Made by a program: the position numbers and the translations under genes
Notes under the pieces: generated by a model
What the model saw: only the letters and a program-made list of their open reading frames with translations
The model's database searches: none
Told to the model about the DNA's origin: nothing
Source: Amycolatopsis sp. MtRt-6
Lineage (GTDB): Bacteria > Actinomycetota > Actinomycetes > Mycobacteriales > Pseudonocardiaceae
DNA: 64,000 nt
Reading direction: 5' to 3'
Assembly (NCBI RefSeq): GCF_017308975.1
Contig: NZ_JADWPD010000016.1
Coordinates: forward strand, 110,677-174,676
Part shown: positions 48,873-58,310 of the stretch, piece after piece
Position numbering within the stretch: position 1 is the stretch's first letter
Layout: each line of letters opens with the position of its first letter

Positions 48873-49128
48873 CCGGCGACCGGGAGGTCCTCGCCAGGGA
48901 CCCCCGGTTTCCGGCGTCGCGGGCGCATTGTCCGATTTGTTGATCAGTCACCCGCGGTAACCCGCTTGGCGAGGTACTTCTCACTCGTTCGTGTGGTTTG
49001 AAATCACGAAAAGCGGTCGCGCATTCACTCGTGCTCACCAGGTGGATCACTCTCCCCGGCTCCTAAGCTCACCACAACCGTCTGCATTGGACAGTGGCCG
49101 CCCAGGGCCCGGCTGTGTGGAGTGAACG

Positions 49129-52100
49129 TTGAAAAGACTGATGGCTTTCGGGGCGGTCCTCCTGCTCGCCTCGACGGTGGTGCCGTTGACCGTCCCGGCC
49201 GGACCGGCACTGGCGGACGCCTCCGACGGAACCTTGACCGTGCGGGTGATCCGCGACCTCAACGGGAACGGGAACTACGAGCCCGCCCTGGAAACGGGGG
49301 TGGCCGGGATCCCGGTCAAGGCCACCGACCCCGGCGGCGGCACGGCCACCGGGACCACCGGCGCGGACGGCACCGTCAAGCTGACCACCACCGGGCTGGC
49401 CGGCGGGAAGTACCGCGTCGAGGCGAGCGTCCCCGCCTCGATGCCGTACCTGAAGCCGGCGCCGGCCGGCGGCGGGCTGAGCAGCCTCACCTCCTTCGTC
49501 GACGTCTCCGGCGGCAAGAAGGCCGACCTGACGATGGGGCTGTGGAACCCGGCGGACTACTGCCAGGACAACCCCACGCTGGTCACCGCCTGCCAGCGCA
49601 ACGCGATCGCGCCGGGCATCGACAACGCCGCCCGCTCGCTGGTGAGCTTCCCGTTCACCGCGCGGGGAACCGGGACACCGCCGACCGCGCTGGCCACCCA
49701 GGGCGACACCGGGACGGTCTACGGCATCGCCTACCGCAAGGCGGACAAGCGCGTCTTCTCCAGCGCGTACGCCAAGCGCGCCGCGGCGTACGGCCCCGGC
49801 GGCACGGGCGCGATCTACGTGACGGACACCGCGGCCAAGAGCACCAAGCTCTTCACCAAGGTGCCCGGCGCCGGCGCGACCGCGCACGCCATGCAGACGG
49901 ACTTCGACCAGAAGTTCGCCGACGTGGTGGGCAAGGAAAGCCTCGGCGCGCTGCGCATCAGCGAGGACGGCAGCACGCTGTTCGTGGTGAACCTCGTCGA
50001 CCGCAAGCTCTACCTCTACGACGCGACCGCCGCGACCGCGGCCGCGCCGAAGGCGAGCTACGCGATCCCGAACCCGAACTGCCCCGCGGCCGGTGACTGG
50101 CGGCCGGGCGGTCTCGGCGTGCACGACGGCGTCGTCTTCGTCGGTGGGGTGTGCTCCGGCGAATCGACGCAGAAGGTCACCGACATGCGGGTGGTGATCC
50201 GCGGCTTCGACGCCGCCGCGGGCACGTTCGGCCCGGTGCTCGTCGACCAGAAGCTGGACTTCAAGCGCGGCGACGCGCTGTGGAACTACAGCAACACGCA
50301 CTTCTGGAACCCGTGGCGGACGACCTACCAGCCGCCCGCGCCCCAGGGCGGGAACCTGATCACCCACGCGGAACCGCTGCTGACCGACATCCGCGCCGAA
50401 GCCGGCGGGGACCTGGTGCTCGGTTTCCGGGACCGCTTCGGCGACCAGGGCGGGTACAACATGCCGAACGCGGGGTCCGCCGCCCTGCTCGACACCGTCA
50501 GCGGCGGCGACCTGAACCGGGTCTGCAAGCAGGCCGGCGGCTACGTCTGGGAAGGCACCTCCGGCTGCCCGAACAACAACAGCGAGGCGGCCAACGGCGG
50601 CGGCGAGCCGGCCGACGTCGTCGAGTACTACCCCGGTGAGCACTTCGCCGACGCCGAGCACGGCAAGCCGCACAACGAGACCGCGCAGGGCGCCCTCGCC
50701 GTGGTGTACCCGGCCGCGCGGATGCCCGCGACGGTGATGGACCCGACGGCGATCAACACCGGCGGTATCGGCTGGTTCGACCGGGCCAACGGCACCATGA
50801 TGACCGCCGGCTACCCGAACAGCTACCTGCTCAGCGACAAGTCGACCGAAGGCTGGGGCAAGGCCAACGGCCTGGCCGACCTGGAGGCGCTCTGCGACAA
50901 CGCGCCGGTCCAGCTCGGCAACCGGGTGTGGTTCGACACCGACGGCGACGGCGTCCAGGGCCCGGCCGAGCCGGCGGTCGCCGGTGTCAAGGTGGCGCTG
51001 CTCCCCTGCGACGGCAAGGGCGCGGCACTGGCCACCAAGACGACGGGGGCGAACGGCGAGTACTACTTCGGCGCCGCGGACGGCCTCAAGGCCGACACCT
51101 GTTACACGGTGAAGTTCGACTATTCGGGGATCGACACGGCGGGACTGCCGGGCGCACCACCGCTGTCGAGTATCAAGTGGACGGTCGCCAAGGCGGGCGG
51201 GAACCCGGCCATCGACTCCGACGCCGACCCGGCCACCGGAACCGTCAAGGTGACGATGGGCCCGGCGGGCTCGGTGGACCACACCGTCGACGCCGGCCTG
51301 GTCGCCGCGCGGAACCGGCTCGGCGACCTCGTCTGGGCCGACACCAACGGCAACGGCCTGCAGGACGCGGGCGAGCCGGGCGTGCCGGACGTGCCGGTGA
51401 TCCTGAAGGACGGCGACGGGAAGCAGGTCGCGACCACGAAGACGGGTCCGGACGGGAAGTACCTGTTCGACAGCCTGCCGGACGGCGCGTACCAGGTGTG
51501 CTTCGACGTGAAGAAGCTGCCGGCGGGCTACGCCGGCTGGCTGTGGACGAAGCAGAACGCGGGTGACGACACCAAGGACTCCGACGCCGACCCGGCGACC
51601 GGGTGCACCCCGGTGACGACGCTCGGCCCGGCCAAGCGCGAGGACCTCACGCTCGACGCCGGTATCCGGCCGCCGAACCGGCTCGGGGACTTCGTCTGGG
51701 CCGACAAGAACGGCAACGGCCTGCAGGACCCGGGTGAGCCCGGCGTGCCGGACGTGCCGGTGGCCCTGAAGGACGGGACCGGGAAGCAGATCGCGACCAC
51801 GAAGACCGGGCCGGACGGGAAGTACCTGTTCGACAAGCTGCCCGACGGCAGCTACCAGGTCTGCTTCGACCGGTCGAAGCTGCCGGCGGACTACGCCGAC
51901 TGGCTGTGGACCAAGCCGAACGCGGGTGACGACACCAAGGACTCCGACGCCGACACCGAAAGCGGGTGCACCCCGGTCACCACGCTCGGGATCGACCGCC
52001 GCGAGGACCTCACCTTGGACGCGGGCCTGATCGAGCCGCGCAACCGCCTCGGCGACTTCGTGTGGCTCGACAAGAACGGCGACGGCCTGCAGGACCCGGG

Positions 52101-53985
52101 TGAGCCGGGCGTGCCGGACGTGCCGGTGATCCTGAAGGACGGCGACGGGAAGCAGGTCGCGACCACGAAGACGGGTCCGGACGGGAAGTACCTGTTCGAC
52201 AGCCTGCCGGACGGCTCCTACCAGGTGTGCTTCGACGTCAAGCAGCTCCCGGCGCCGGTCGCCGACTACAAGCTGACCAAGGCGAACGCCGGCGACGACG
52301 GCAAGGACTCCGACGCGGACCCGGCGACCGGGTGCACCCCGGTGGTGCAGCTCGGCGTGGGCAAGCGGGAGAACCTGACCCTGGACGCGGGCCTGGTCAC
52401 GCCGCCGAACCGGCTCGGTGACCTCGTCTGGGCCGACAAGAACGGCAACGGCCTGCAGGACCCGGGTGAGCCGGGCGTGCCGGACGTGCCGGTGGTCCTC
52501 AAGGACGGCGACGGCAAGCAGCTCGCCGCCACGAGCACGGGACCGGACGGGAAGTACCTGTTCGACAACCTGCCCGACGGGTCGTACCAGGTCTGCTTCG
52601 ACCGGTCGAAGCTGCCGGCGGACTACGCCGACTGGCAGTGGACCAAGCGGGACGCCGGCGACGACACGAAGGACTCCGACGCGGATCCGGCGAGCGGGTG
52701 CACGCCCGTGGTGAAGCTGGGCCCTGGCGCGCGGGAGAACCTGACGCTGGACGCGGGGCTGGTCGAGCCGCGCAACCGCGTCGGCGACTTCGTGTGGCTC
52801 GACAAGAACGGCGACGGCCTGCAGGACCCGGGTGAGCCGGGCGTGCCGGACGTGCCCGTGGTGCTGAAGGACGGCGACGGCAAGGAGGTGGCCGCCACCA
52901 AGACGGGCCCGGACGGCAAGTACCTGTTCGACGGCCTGCCGGACGGCTCGTACCAGGTGTGCTTCGGCGTCAAGCAGCTCCCGGCCCCGGTGGCCGACTA
53001 CGGGCTGACCAAGCCGAACGCCGGCGACGACGGCAAGGACTCCGACGCGGACCCGGCGACCGGGTGCACGCCGGTCGTGAAGCTGGGCCCGGGCGCGCGG
53101 GAGAACCTGACCCTGGACGCGGGCCTGGTCGCCCCGCCGAACCGGCTCGGTGACCTCGTCTGGGCCGACACGAACGGCAACGGCCTGCAGGACCCGGGCG
53201 AGCCGGGTGTGCCGGGTGTGCCGGTGGTGCTGAAGGACGGCGACGGCAAGCAGGTGGCCACGACGAAGACGGGGCCGGACGGGAAGTACCTGTTCGACAA
53301 CCTGCCGGACGGGTCGTACCGGGTCTGCTTCGACCGGACGCAGGTGCCGCCGCAGTACGCCGGCTGGCAGTGGGTCAAGCCGGACGCGGGTGACGACGCG
53401 AAGGACTCGGACGCGGATCCGGCGTCCGGCTGCACCCCGGTGGTGCAGCTCGGCGTGGGCAAGCGGGAGAACCTGACCCTCGATGCCGGTCTGGCCGAGC
53501 CGCGCAACCGCGTCGGCGACTTCGTCTGGACCGACAAGAACGGCAACGGCCTGCAGGACCCGGGTGAGCCGGGCGTGCCGGACGTGCCCGTGGTCCTGAA
53601 GGACGGCAACGGGAAGCAGGTCGCGACCACGAAGACGGGGCCGGACGGGAAGTACCTGTTCGACAACCTGCCGGACGGGTCCTACAAGGTCTGCTTCAGC
53701 ACCGGTGGCCGCAAGCTGACCAAGCCGGACGCCGGGGCCGACGACACGAAGGACTCCGACGCCCAGCCGTCCGACGGGTGCACGAAGGTCGTCACCCTGG
53801 GCCCGGCGAAGCGGGAGGACCTGAGCCTGGACGCCGGGCTGCTCGCCTCGACGACCCCGGCGAAGGCCCGGCCGCTGTCGAGCACCGGGTTCCCGGGTGA
53901 CTGGCTGGCGGCACTGGGCGGGCTCGCGGTGGTCGCGGGCATCGCGGCCCTGCTGGCGGCCCGCCGGGCCCGCGAAACGAGGTGA
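49129..53985 (+). CDS. surface protein with eight SdrD-B-type domains and LSSTG anchor
   Basis: 1618 residues. Signal peptide to about Ala29. Residues 30-130 form a first CnaB-like domain, 130-590 a unique region with propeller-like strands (GDTGTVYGIAYRKADKRVFSS), then eight SdrD-B-type domains; the first (from about 595) is divergent and seven are near-identical. The end has LSSTG (1583-1587), a hydrophobic helix and RRARETR, a cell-wall sorting signal with Ser where LPxTG has Pro. TTG 49129 is preferred because GGAG lies 6 nt upstream; ATG 49141 lacks one and would shorten the signal peptide. Likely a cell-wall-anchored stalk or adhesin; each domain carries DxNGDG-type acidic loops that suggest Ca binding. 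Confidence 0.85.
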   Translation: MKRLMAFGAVLLLASTVVPLTVPAGPALADASDGTLTVRVIRDLNGNGNYEPALETGVAGIPVKATDPGGGTATGTTGADGTVKLTTTGLAGGKYRVEASVPASMPYLKPAPAGGGLSSLTSFVDVSGGKKADLTMGLWNPADYCQDNPTLVTACQRNAIAPGIDNAARSLVSFPFTARGTGTPPTALATQGDTGTVYGIAYRKADKRVFSSAYAKRAAAYGPGGTGAIYVTDTAAKSTKLFTKVPGAGATAHAMQTDFDQKFADVVGKESLGALRISEDGSTLFVVNLVDRKLYLYDATAATAAAPKASYAIPNPNCPAAGDWRPGGLGVHDGVVFVGGVCSGESTQKVTDMRVVIRGFDAAAGTFGPVLVDQKLDFKRGDALWNYSNTHFWNPWRTTYQPPAPQGGNLITHAEPLLTDIRAEAGGDLVLGFRDRFGDQGGYNMPNAGSAALLDTVSGGDLNRVCKQAGGYVWEGTSGCPNNNSEAANGGGEPADVVEYYPGEHFADAEHGKPHNETAQGALAVVYPAARMPATVMDPTAINTGGIGWFDRANGTMMTAGYPNSYLLSDKSTEGWGKANGLADLEALCDNAPVQLGNRVWFDTDGDGVQGPAEPAVAGVKVALLPCDGKGAALATKTTGANGEYYFGAADGLKADTCYTVKFDYSGIDTAGLPGAPPLSSIKWTVAKAGGNPAIDSDADPATGTVKVTMGPAGSVDHTVDAGLVAARNRLGDLVWADTNGNGLQDAGEPGVPDVPVILKDGDGKQVATTKTGPDGKYLFDSLPDGAYQVCFDVKKLPAGYAGWLWTKQNAGDDTKDSDADPATGCTPVTTLGPAKREDLTLDAGIRPPNRLGDFVWADKNGNGLQDPGEPGVPDVPVALKDGTGKQIATTKTGPDGKYLFDKLPDGSYQVCFDRSKLPADYADWLWTKPNAGDDTKDSDADTESGCTPVTTLGIDRREDLTLDAGLIEPRNRLGDFVWLDKNGDGLQDPGEPGVPDVPVILKDGDGKQVATTKTGPDGKYLFDSLPDGSYQVCFDVKQLPAPVADYKLTKANAGDDGKDSDADPATGCTPVVQLGVGKRENLTLDAGLVTPPNRLGDLVWADKNGNGLQDPGEPGVPDVPVVLKDGDGKQLAATSTGPDGKYLFDNLPDGSYQVCFDRSKLPADYADWQWTKRDAGDDTKDSDADPASGCTPVVKLGPGARENLTLDAGLVEPRNRVGDFVWLDKNGDGLQDPGEPGVPDVPVVLKDGDGKEVAATKTGPDGKYLFDGLPDGSYQVCFGVKQLPAPVADYGLTKPNAGDDGKDSDADPATGCTPVVKLGPGARENLTLDAGLVAPPNRLGDLVWADTNGNGLQDPGEPGVPGVPVVLKDGDGKQVATTKTGPDGKYLFDNLPDGSYRVCFDRTQVPPQYAGWQWVKPDAGDDAKDSDADPASGCTPVVQLGVGKRENLTLDAGLAEPRNRVGDFVWTDKNGNGLQDPGEPGVPDVPVVLKDGNGKQVATTKTGPDGKYLFDNLPDGSYKVCFSTGGRKLTKPDAGADDTKDSDAQPSDGCTKVVTLGPAKREDLSLDAGLLASTTPAKARPLSSTGFPGDWLAALGGLAVVAGIAALLAARRARETR
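51313..53850 (+). repeat. seven 363-366-bp coding tandem repeats
   Basis: Units start at 51313, 51676, 52042, 52408, 52774, 53140 and 53506, each with NRxGDxVWxDxNGxGLQDPGEPGVP. After the first the period is exactly 366 bp. Versions beginning NRLGDLVWAD and NRxGDFVWLD tend to alternate, which points to past duplication of two-domain units. Near-identity at DNA level makes copy number changes and assembly errors likely. Confidence 0.85.
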
Positions 53986-54005
53986 CCGGCCGGGGCTGAG
54001 TCCCG

Positions 54006-54092
54006 AGCGCCCCAAGGTGGCCTTCGGTGCGTTGGACGCACCGAAGGCCACATTGGGTGCGTTGGACGCAACCAAGGCCACATTGGGGCGCT
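54006..54092. repeat. convergent-end palindromic repeat, copy B
   Basis: Arms AGCGCCCCAAGGTGGCCTT (54006-54024) and AAGGCCACATTGGGGCGCT (54074-54092) match with one mismatch. Inside are repeats of GGTGCGTTGGACGCACCGAAGGCC type. Same family as 13453-13541 and again in the space between two convergent genes (surface protein and DyP peroxidase). Confidence 0.75.
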
Positions 54093-54104
54093 TGGGAGCC
54101 GGGG

Positions 54105-55184
54105 TCAGGCGAGCAGGGACCGGCCCAGGGGAACCTCGGCGCTGAAGCCGGGCAGCACCAGGAAGGTCGCCGACGCCGTCGTGGTCGCGTAGCGCAGGAG
54201 AGCGTCCCCTTCGCTCATCCGGTGCTGGGTGGCCACGAACGTCCGCAGCTCGCGCTGGAACGAGATGAACAGCAGCCCCTCTTCGGAGCTGTACCCGCGG
54301 CGCAGCATCACGCCCGCCCCGACCGTGAGCGGGTGGGCGCGCCGCACGTGCGCGTCGGCCGGGATGCGGTACTCGCCGTCCGGGGTCTTCGCGCTCAGGT
54401 CGAGCTCCGGGCCGGACAGCGGTTCCGCCGTCGCCTTGCGGCGGCCGATCACCCGCTCCTGCGCGGCCACCGGCAACGCGTGGAAGGCCGCGGTGTCCAG
54501 CCGGATCGCGCGCACCACCGCGATCGTGCCGCCGCGAACCGCGGGCGGGCCGTCGAGCCACACGTCGGCGGCCAGTTCGGCGTCCGTCTTCGGCACCACG
54601 ATGCCGTCGGCGAACCCCAGCACGTTGCGCGCCGATCCGTCCGAAGCGGACGGTCCGCGGAAGCCGGTCCGGCGCCAGCGCAACGACATCCCGGCGCCGG
54701 CGGTCAGCTCGGTCGTCGCCAGTGCGGCGACGAGCGGTTCGTCCGCGCAGACCTGGAGCAGGAGGTCGCCGCCGCGGTCGCGGGGTTCGTCGCCGGGGAA
54801 CGCCGGGAGGTCCCGTGCCCCGGGCAGCTCCGGACCGAGGGCCGCGACGATCCGCGGGCCGAGCCCCACCGTGACCGTCAGCCGTGCCGGCGGGAGGTCG
54901 GCGAGCGCCGGGTCGCCACCCGCGGCCAGCGCGGCCGCCCGCCGGCCCAGCGCGGCCAGCAACGCGCCGAGCCAGGCCCGGTCGTCCCCGCGCGGCAGGT
55001 CCCAGACGGACAGGGCCACCTGCCGCTGGGGTGGCCCCGGCCGGGCGATCCCGGCCTGCTGGGCACCGAAGGCGGCCACCACGTCCGGGTCCGACGCGGC
55101 GGCCGGCGCGGAACAGGCGGAGACCAGGCCGGCACCGGCGCCGAGCAGCACCGAGCGGCGGGACAACGGGGGAGGAGTGGCCAC
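54105..55184 (-). CDS. Tat-exported DyP-type heme peroxidase
   Basis: 359 residues. Twin-arginine signal SRRSVLLGAGAGLVSACS with a possible lipobox. DyP motifs: GFADGIV (GxxDG, with the catalytic Asp), the heme-ligand His in DAHVRRAHP, and RRGYSSEEGLLFISFQREL. Family members oxidise dyes, lignin models or deferrochelatase substrates, and are exported folded. GTG 55184 starts VATPPPLSRRS; the upstream frame is chance. EfeO/EfeU partners are not adjacent. Confidence 0.87.
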   Translation of the reverse strand: MATPPPLSRRSVLLGAGAGLVSACSAPAAASDPDVVAAFGAQQAGIARPGPPQRQVALSVWDLPRGDDRAWLGALLAALGRRAAALAAGGDPALADLPPARLTVTVGLGPRIVAALGPELPGARDLPAFPGDEPRDRGGDLLLQVCADEPLVAALATTELTAGAGMSLRWRRTGFRGPSASDGSARNVLGFADGIVVPKTDAELAADVWLDGPPAVRGGTIAVVRAIRLDTAAFHALPVAAQERVIGRRKATAEPLSGPELDLSAKTPDGEYRIPADAHVRRAHPLTVGAGVMLRRGYSSEEGLLFISFQRELRTFVATQHRMSEGDALLRYATTTASATFLVLPGFSAEVPLGRSLLA

Positions 55185-55292
55185 GCGCGGATTGTGCCGC
55201 CTCACCGTCGCGGAATCGGAACTTGTCACTCCACCAGGTGGCATTTCGCGTCGCTCGGGTTGCGCGGGGCGGAACACTCCTATGGTTTCGCC

Positions 55293-56597
55293 GTGCGCGC
55301 GCTTTCCGTTTTCCTGGTTTCCGTCCTGGCCGTCGCCGGCTGCTCGTCGTCGCTCCGGCCGGACGTCGCCGGCGCCGCGACCATCCGGGTGCCGCAGGAC
55401 GCGCCGACGGTCCAGCAGGCCGTCGACGCCGCGCGGCCGGGCGACCTCGTGCTCGTTTCCCCGGGCGTGTACCGCGAGTCGGTCCGGATCACCGTGCCCG
55501 ACCTCGTGCTGCGCGGCACGGACCGCAACCGGGTCGTGTTCGACGGCGAAGTGCGCCGGGCCAACGGGATCGTGGTCACCGCGCCCGGCGTCGCGGTGGA
55601 GAACCTGACCGTCCGCGACCACGTCCTGAACGGCGTCCTCGTCACCGGCATGGCCGACGAGAGCGGCGGCCTGGCCCGCGGCAGCGACGGCTACACCCGC
55701 CTCGACCCGGCGCGGTTCCCGCCGGTGCAGGGCTTCCGCGTCTCGTACGTGACGGCGAGCAACAACGGCCTCTACGGCGTCTACGCCTTCGACTCCCAGC
55801 ACGGGGTGATCGAGCACAGCTACGCCTCCGGCAGCGCGGATTCCGGGTTCTACGTCGGCCAGTGCCACCCGTGCGACATCGTGGTCCGCGGGAACGTCGC
55901 CGAGCGCAACGCCGTGGGCTACGAGGGCACGAACGCGTCCGGGGGGATGTCCGTGGTGGGCAACCGGTTCGTCGGCAACCGGGTGGGCCTGTCGACGAAC
56001 TCGGACTACCAGGAGGCGTTCGTGCCGCAGCGGGACGCGGCGATCGTGGGCAACCTGGTGGCGGCGAACGCCCAGGCCGGCAGCCCGGCCCAGGCCGACG
56101 GTGGCTTCGGCGTCGGCATCGGGATCGCCGGCGGCACCCGGAACCTGCTGGCCCGCAACCTCGTCACCGGCAACCCCGGCGCCGGCATCGCGCTCGCGTC
56201 GGCCGAGGACCTCGCACCGTCGGACAACCGGCTGGTCGGGAACGTGCTGTCCGGCAACGGCGTCGACGTCGCCTACGCGGCTTCGGAGCGGGCGCCGGGG
56301 AGCGGGAACTGCTTGCAGGACAACGTCCTGACGAGCACCGCACCGGCCGGGCTCGCCGGGACGATGGCCTGCCCGGCGCGTCCCGGCGCGGCGGCCGGGG
56401 TGCGCTTGGCCCTGCCGCCGGCCCCGCGCGGAGTGCCGTTCCCGGACGTGGCGGCACCGCCGGAGCAACCGGGACTGCCGGACGCGGCGACGGCGCCCCC
56501 GAGGCCCGCGCGCGGCCTGCCCGGCCCGGTCGACCTGGACGGCTACCCGGTGCCGCAGATCGCGTTGCTGGCCGAGCACGCCGGGGTCAAGCCGTGA
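55293..56597 (+). CDS. right-handed beta-helix lipoprotein
   Basis: 434 residues. Lipoprotein signal VRALSVFLVSVLAVAGC. Then IRVPQDAPTVQQAVDAARPGDLVLVSPGVYRESVRI, the start of pectate-lyase-like/NosD beta-helices, and repeated rungs (HGVIEHSYASGSADSGFYVGQCHPCDIVVRGNVAERNAVGYEGTNASGG). The last 80 residues are Pro-rich. A TATGGT at 55281-55286, 6 nt before the GTG, suggests a leaderless transcript. Possibly binds or cleaves a polysaccharide; no catalytic residues identified. Overlaps the next gene by 4 nt. Confidence 0.78.
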   Translation: MRALSVFLVSVLAVAGCSSSLRPDVAGAATIRVPQDAPTVQQAVDAARPGDLVLVSPGVYRESVRITVPDLVLRGTDRNRVVFDGEVRRANGIVVTAPGVAVENLTVRDHVLNGVLVTGMADESGGLARGSDGYTRLDPARFPPVQGFRVSYVTASNNGLYGVYAFDSQHGVIEHSYASGSADSGFYVGQCHPCDIVVRGNVAERNAVGYEGTNASGGMSVVGNRFVGNRVGLSTNSDYQEAFVPQRDAAIVGNLVAANAQAGSPAQADGGFGVGIGIAGGTRNLLARNLVTGNPGAGIALASAEDLAPSDNRLVGNVLSGNGVDVAYAASERAPGSGNCLQDNVLTSTAPAGLAGTMACPARPGAAAGVRLALPPAPRGVPFPDVAAPPEQPGLPDAATAPPRPARGLPGPVDLDGYPVPQIALLAEHAGVKP

Positions 56598-57286
56598 AGC
56601 GCCGGGCGGCGTTGGCGGCGGTGCTGCTGGTGACGGCGTGCGGCGCGGACCCGCAACCACGTCCGCTGTCGGCGGCGGAGGCGGAGCGGCTCGCACTCGC
56701 CCGGTTCGCCAATTACCGCTTCCGGACGGAGACGTTCACGGCGACGGTCCCGACCGGCGGCGGCGTGATCGCCCTGCGCGGCCGCGTGGACTTCGTCCAG
56801 GGCCTGGGATACGCCGAGATGAGCACCGAGGGGCGAGGCGACGAGTCGTCGGCCGGGTTGCTGCAGTGGACGCCGGCGGCGGTGGCGTTCCGCGGCGGGC
56901 CGGGCCAGGCCGCGACGGACCCGCCGCCCCCGGACCGCTGGCAGTACCGCCCGCTCCAGCCCGGCCCCGAGCTGGACACGGCGTTGCGGCTGGTGCTCGG
57001 GCTGGGCGCGGACCGCCCGGACAACGTGCAGCTGCTGCGCCAGAGCTCGGCCCGCTGGGTCCGCGCGGACACGATCGGCGAGGTCCCGGTCGACGTGATC
57101 GACGGCCCCCAGCCGGCCCACGCGGCGGACGTGACAAAGGCGGGGCGGGTGCGGTACTGGCTGGACGCGGAGGGATTGCTGCGCCGGGTCGAGGCGAGGG
57201 TGGGGGACCGGCCGGCCCCGGTGGTCGTGAGCTTCACACCGGCAACGTCGCCACCGCCGGGCCCGTTGGCGGCCTTCGCCCGGTAA
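56594..57286 (+). CDS. lipoprotein, LolA/LppX-like
   Basis: 230 residues. Signal peptide RRAALAAVLLVTAC with lipobox Cys at about 16. The body (YRFRTETFTATVPTGGGVIALRGRVDFVQGLGYAEMSTEG ... VRYWLDAEGLLRRVEARVGDRPAPVVVSF) has the pattern of LppX/LprG-like or LolA-like lipid carriers. GTG start overlaps the beta-helix stop, so the two are cotranscribed and exported together. Ligand unknown. Confidence 0.68.
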   Translation: MKRRAALAAVLLVTACGADPQPRPLSAAEAERLALARFANYRFRTETFTATVPTGGGVIALRGRVDFVQGLGYAEMSTEGRGDESSAGLLQWTPAAVAFRGGPGQAATDPPPPDRWQYRPLQPGPELDTALRLVLGLGADRPDNVQLLRQSSARWVRADTIGEVPVDVIDGPQPAHAADVTKAGRVRYWLDAEGLLRRVEARVGDRPAPVVVSFTPATSPPPGPLAAFAR

Positions 57287-57685
57287 CCCGCGGCGGCCGG
57301 TGCCGGGTGGTGGCTCGGCCTGGGGTGGTCGGCGGTCGGGCCGGGCGGGGGATGGCCGGTGGGCGGGCCCGGGTGGTGACTGGGCTTGGAGTGGTCGGTG
57401 GGCGGGCCAGGTGGTGGCTGGGCCTGGGTGGTCGGTGGGTGGGTCGGCCGGTGGTGGGCTCGCTCTGGAGTGGTCGGCGGCGGGTGCCGGGTGGTGGCTC
57501 GGCCTGGAGTGGTCAGCGGGCGGTGGCAGGGCTGGGCCGGGGGTGGTCGGCGGCCGGGCCGGGCTGGGCCGGGGCGTGGCTGGGCCTGGGGTGGTCGGCG
57601 GGTGGTGGCCGGGCCTGGAGCGATCAGCGAGCGGGCCGGGTGGTGGCTCGGCCTGGCGTGATCGGCGGGCGGCGGCAGGGAACGG
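57287..57685. repeat. G-rich degenerate minisatellite, about 400 bp
   Basis: Nearly the whole gap between two convergent genes consists of imperfect units like GTGGCTCGGCCTGGAGTGGT followed by CGGCGGGCGGGCC. Copies of the GTGGCTSGGCCTGG core occur near 57309, 57374, 57413, 57494, 57576 and 57645. The plus strand is G-rich with many GGG runs. Long ORFs through it have only Gly, Trp, Arg, Val and Ala and are not credible genes. Confidence 0.7.
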
Positions 57686-58288
57686 TCAGCGGGCGGGCCG
57701 CAGGTGTTCGGGGCGCCAGTGGCGGCCCCGCTTCGGCGTCCGCCAGTGCCGGCCCCGCCACGGGCGCGCCGGACCCCGGGCCGCGAGGAACGCCGGCTGG
57801 TGCTCGGCGAACCCGTCCGCGGTGATGCTCATCAGTACCGGGTAGCGGACCTCGCCCCGGAGCAGTTCGGTGTCGCGCGGGCGGCCTTCCTCGCGGAAGC
57901 CCAGCTCTCCGTGCAGCGCCAGCGAGGCGAAGTTGCTGCCGTTGATGCTGACCTCGCACTTGCGGTAGTGCTGGTCGAACATGAAGGCCAGCAGGACGGT
58001 GACGGCATCGGCGGCGTACCCGCACCGGCGGTACTGCGGCCCGATCCCGATGCCGTAGCTGAAGCGGCCGGAAGCCGGGTCGGCCTGGACCCAGATCGAC
58101 CCGACCAGCGTCCGGTTGTGCAGGGTCTCGATCGCGTAGTGGAAGTCGTCGCCGGCCGTGTCGCGGTGCGTGGCCCAGTGCCGGTAGCCGCCGGCCTGCG
58201 GGGTGGAGCCGCGGTCGAACCCGCTCAGGGTGCGGCGGTCCGCCGGGCGGACCTCCCGCAACCGCACCTTCCACCCCGCCCAGCTCAT
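57686..58288 (-). CDS. GNAT-family N-acetyltransferase
   Basis: 200 residues, the RimJ/RimL-like branch. VRLREVRPADRRTL at the start, acetyl-CoA loop IGIGPQYRRCGYAADAVTVLLAFMF, then CEVSINGSNFASLALHGELGFREEGRPRDTEL. The last 35 residues are Arg/Trp-rich and run into the edge of the repetitive region, so the C-terminus may be extended by repeat DNA. Substrate unknown. Confidence 0.8.
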   Translation of the reverse strand: MSWAGWKVRLREVRPADRRTLSGFDRGSTPQAGGYRHWATHRDTAGDDFHYAIETLHNRTLVGSIWVQADPASGRFSYGIGIGPQYRRCGYAADAVTVLLAFMFDQHYRKCEVSINGSNFASLALHGELGFREEGRPRDTELLRGEVRYPVLMSITADGFAEHQPAFLAARGPARPWRGRHWRTPKRGRHWRPEHLRPAR

Positions 58289-58310
58289 CGGCAGTGATGG
58301 TACAGCCTGA

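Noticed and set aside
49069..54561. 1830-codon open frame on the minus strand opposite the surface protein
   Set aside because: It mirrors the repeated G+C-rich coding DNA of the plus strand; its His/Arg/Gly/Val-rich composition and lack of domains mark it as antisense shadow.
57300..57845. Plus-strand ORF of 181 codons over the minisatellite
   Set aside because: Composition is almost only Gly, Trp, Arg, Val, Ala and Ser from the repeat units, and it runs antisense into the GNAT gene.
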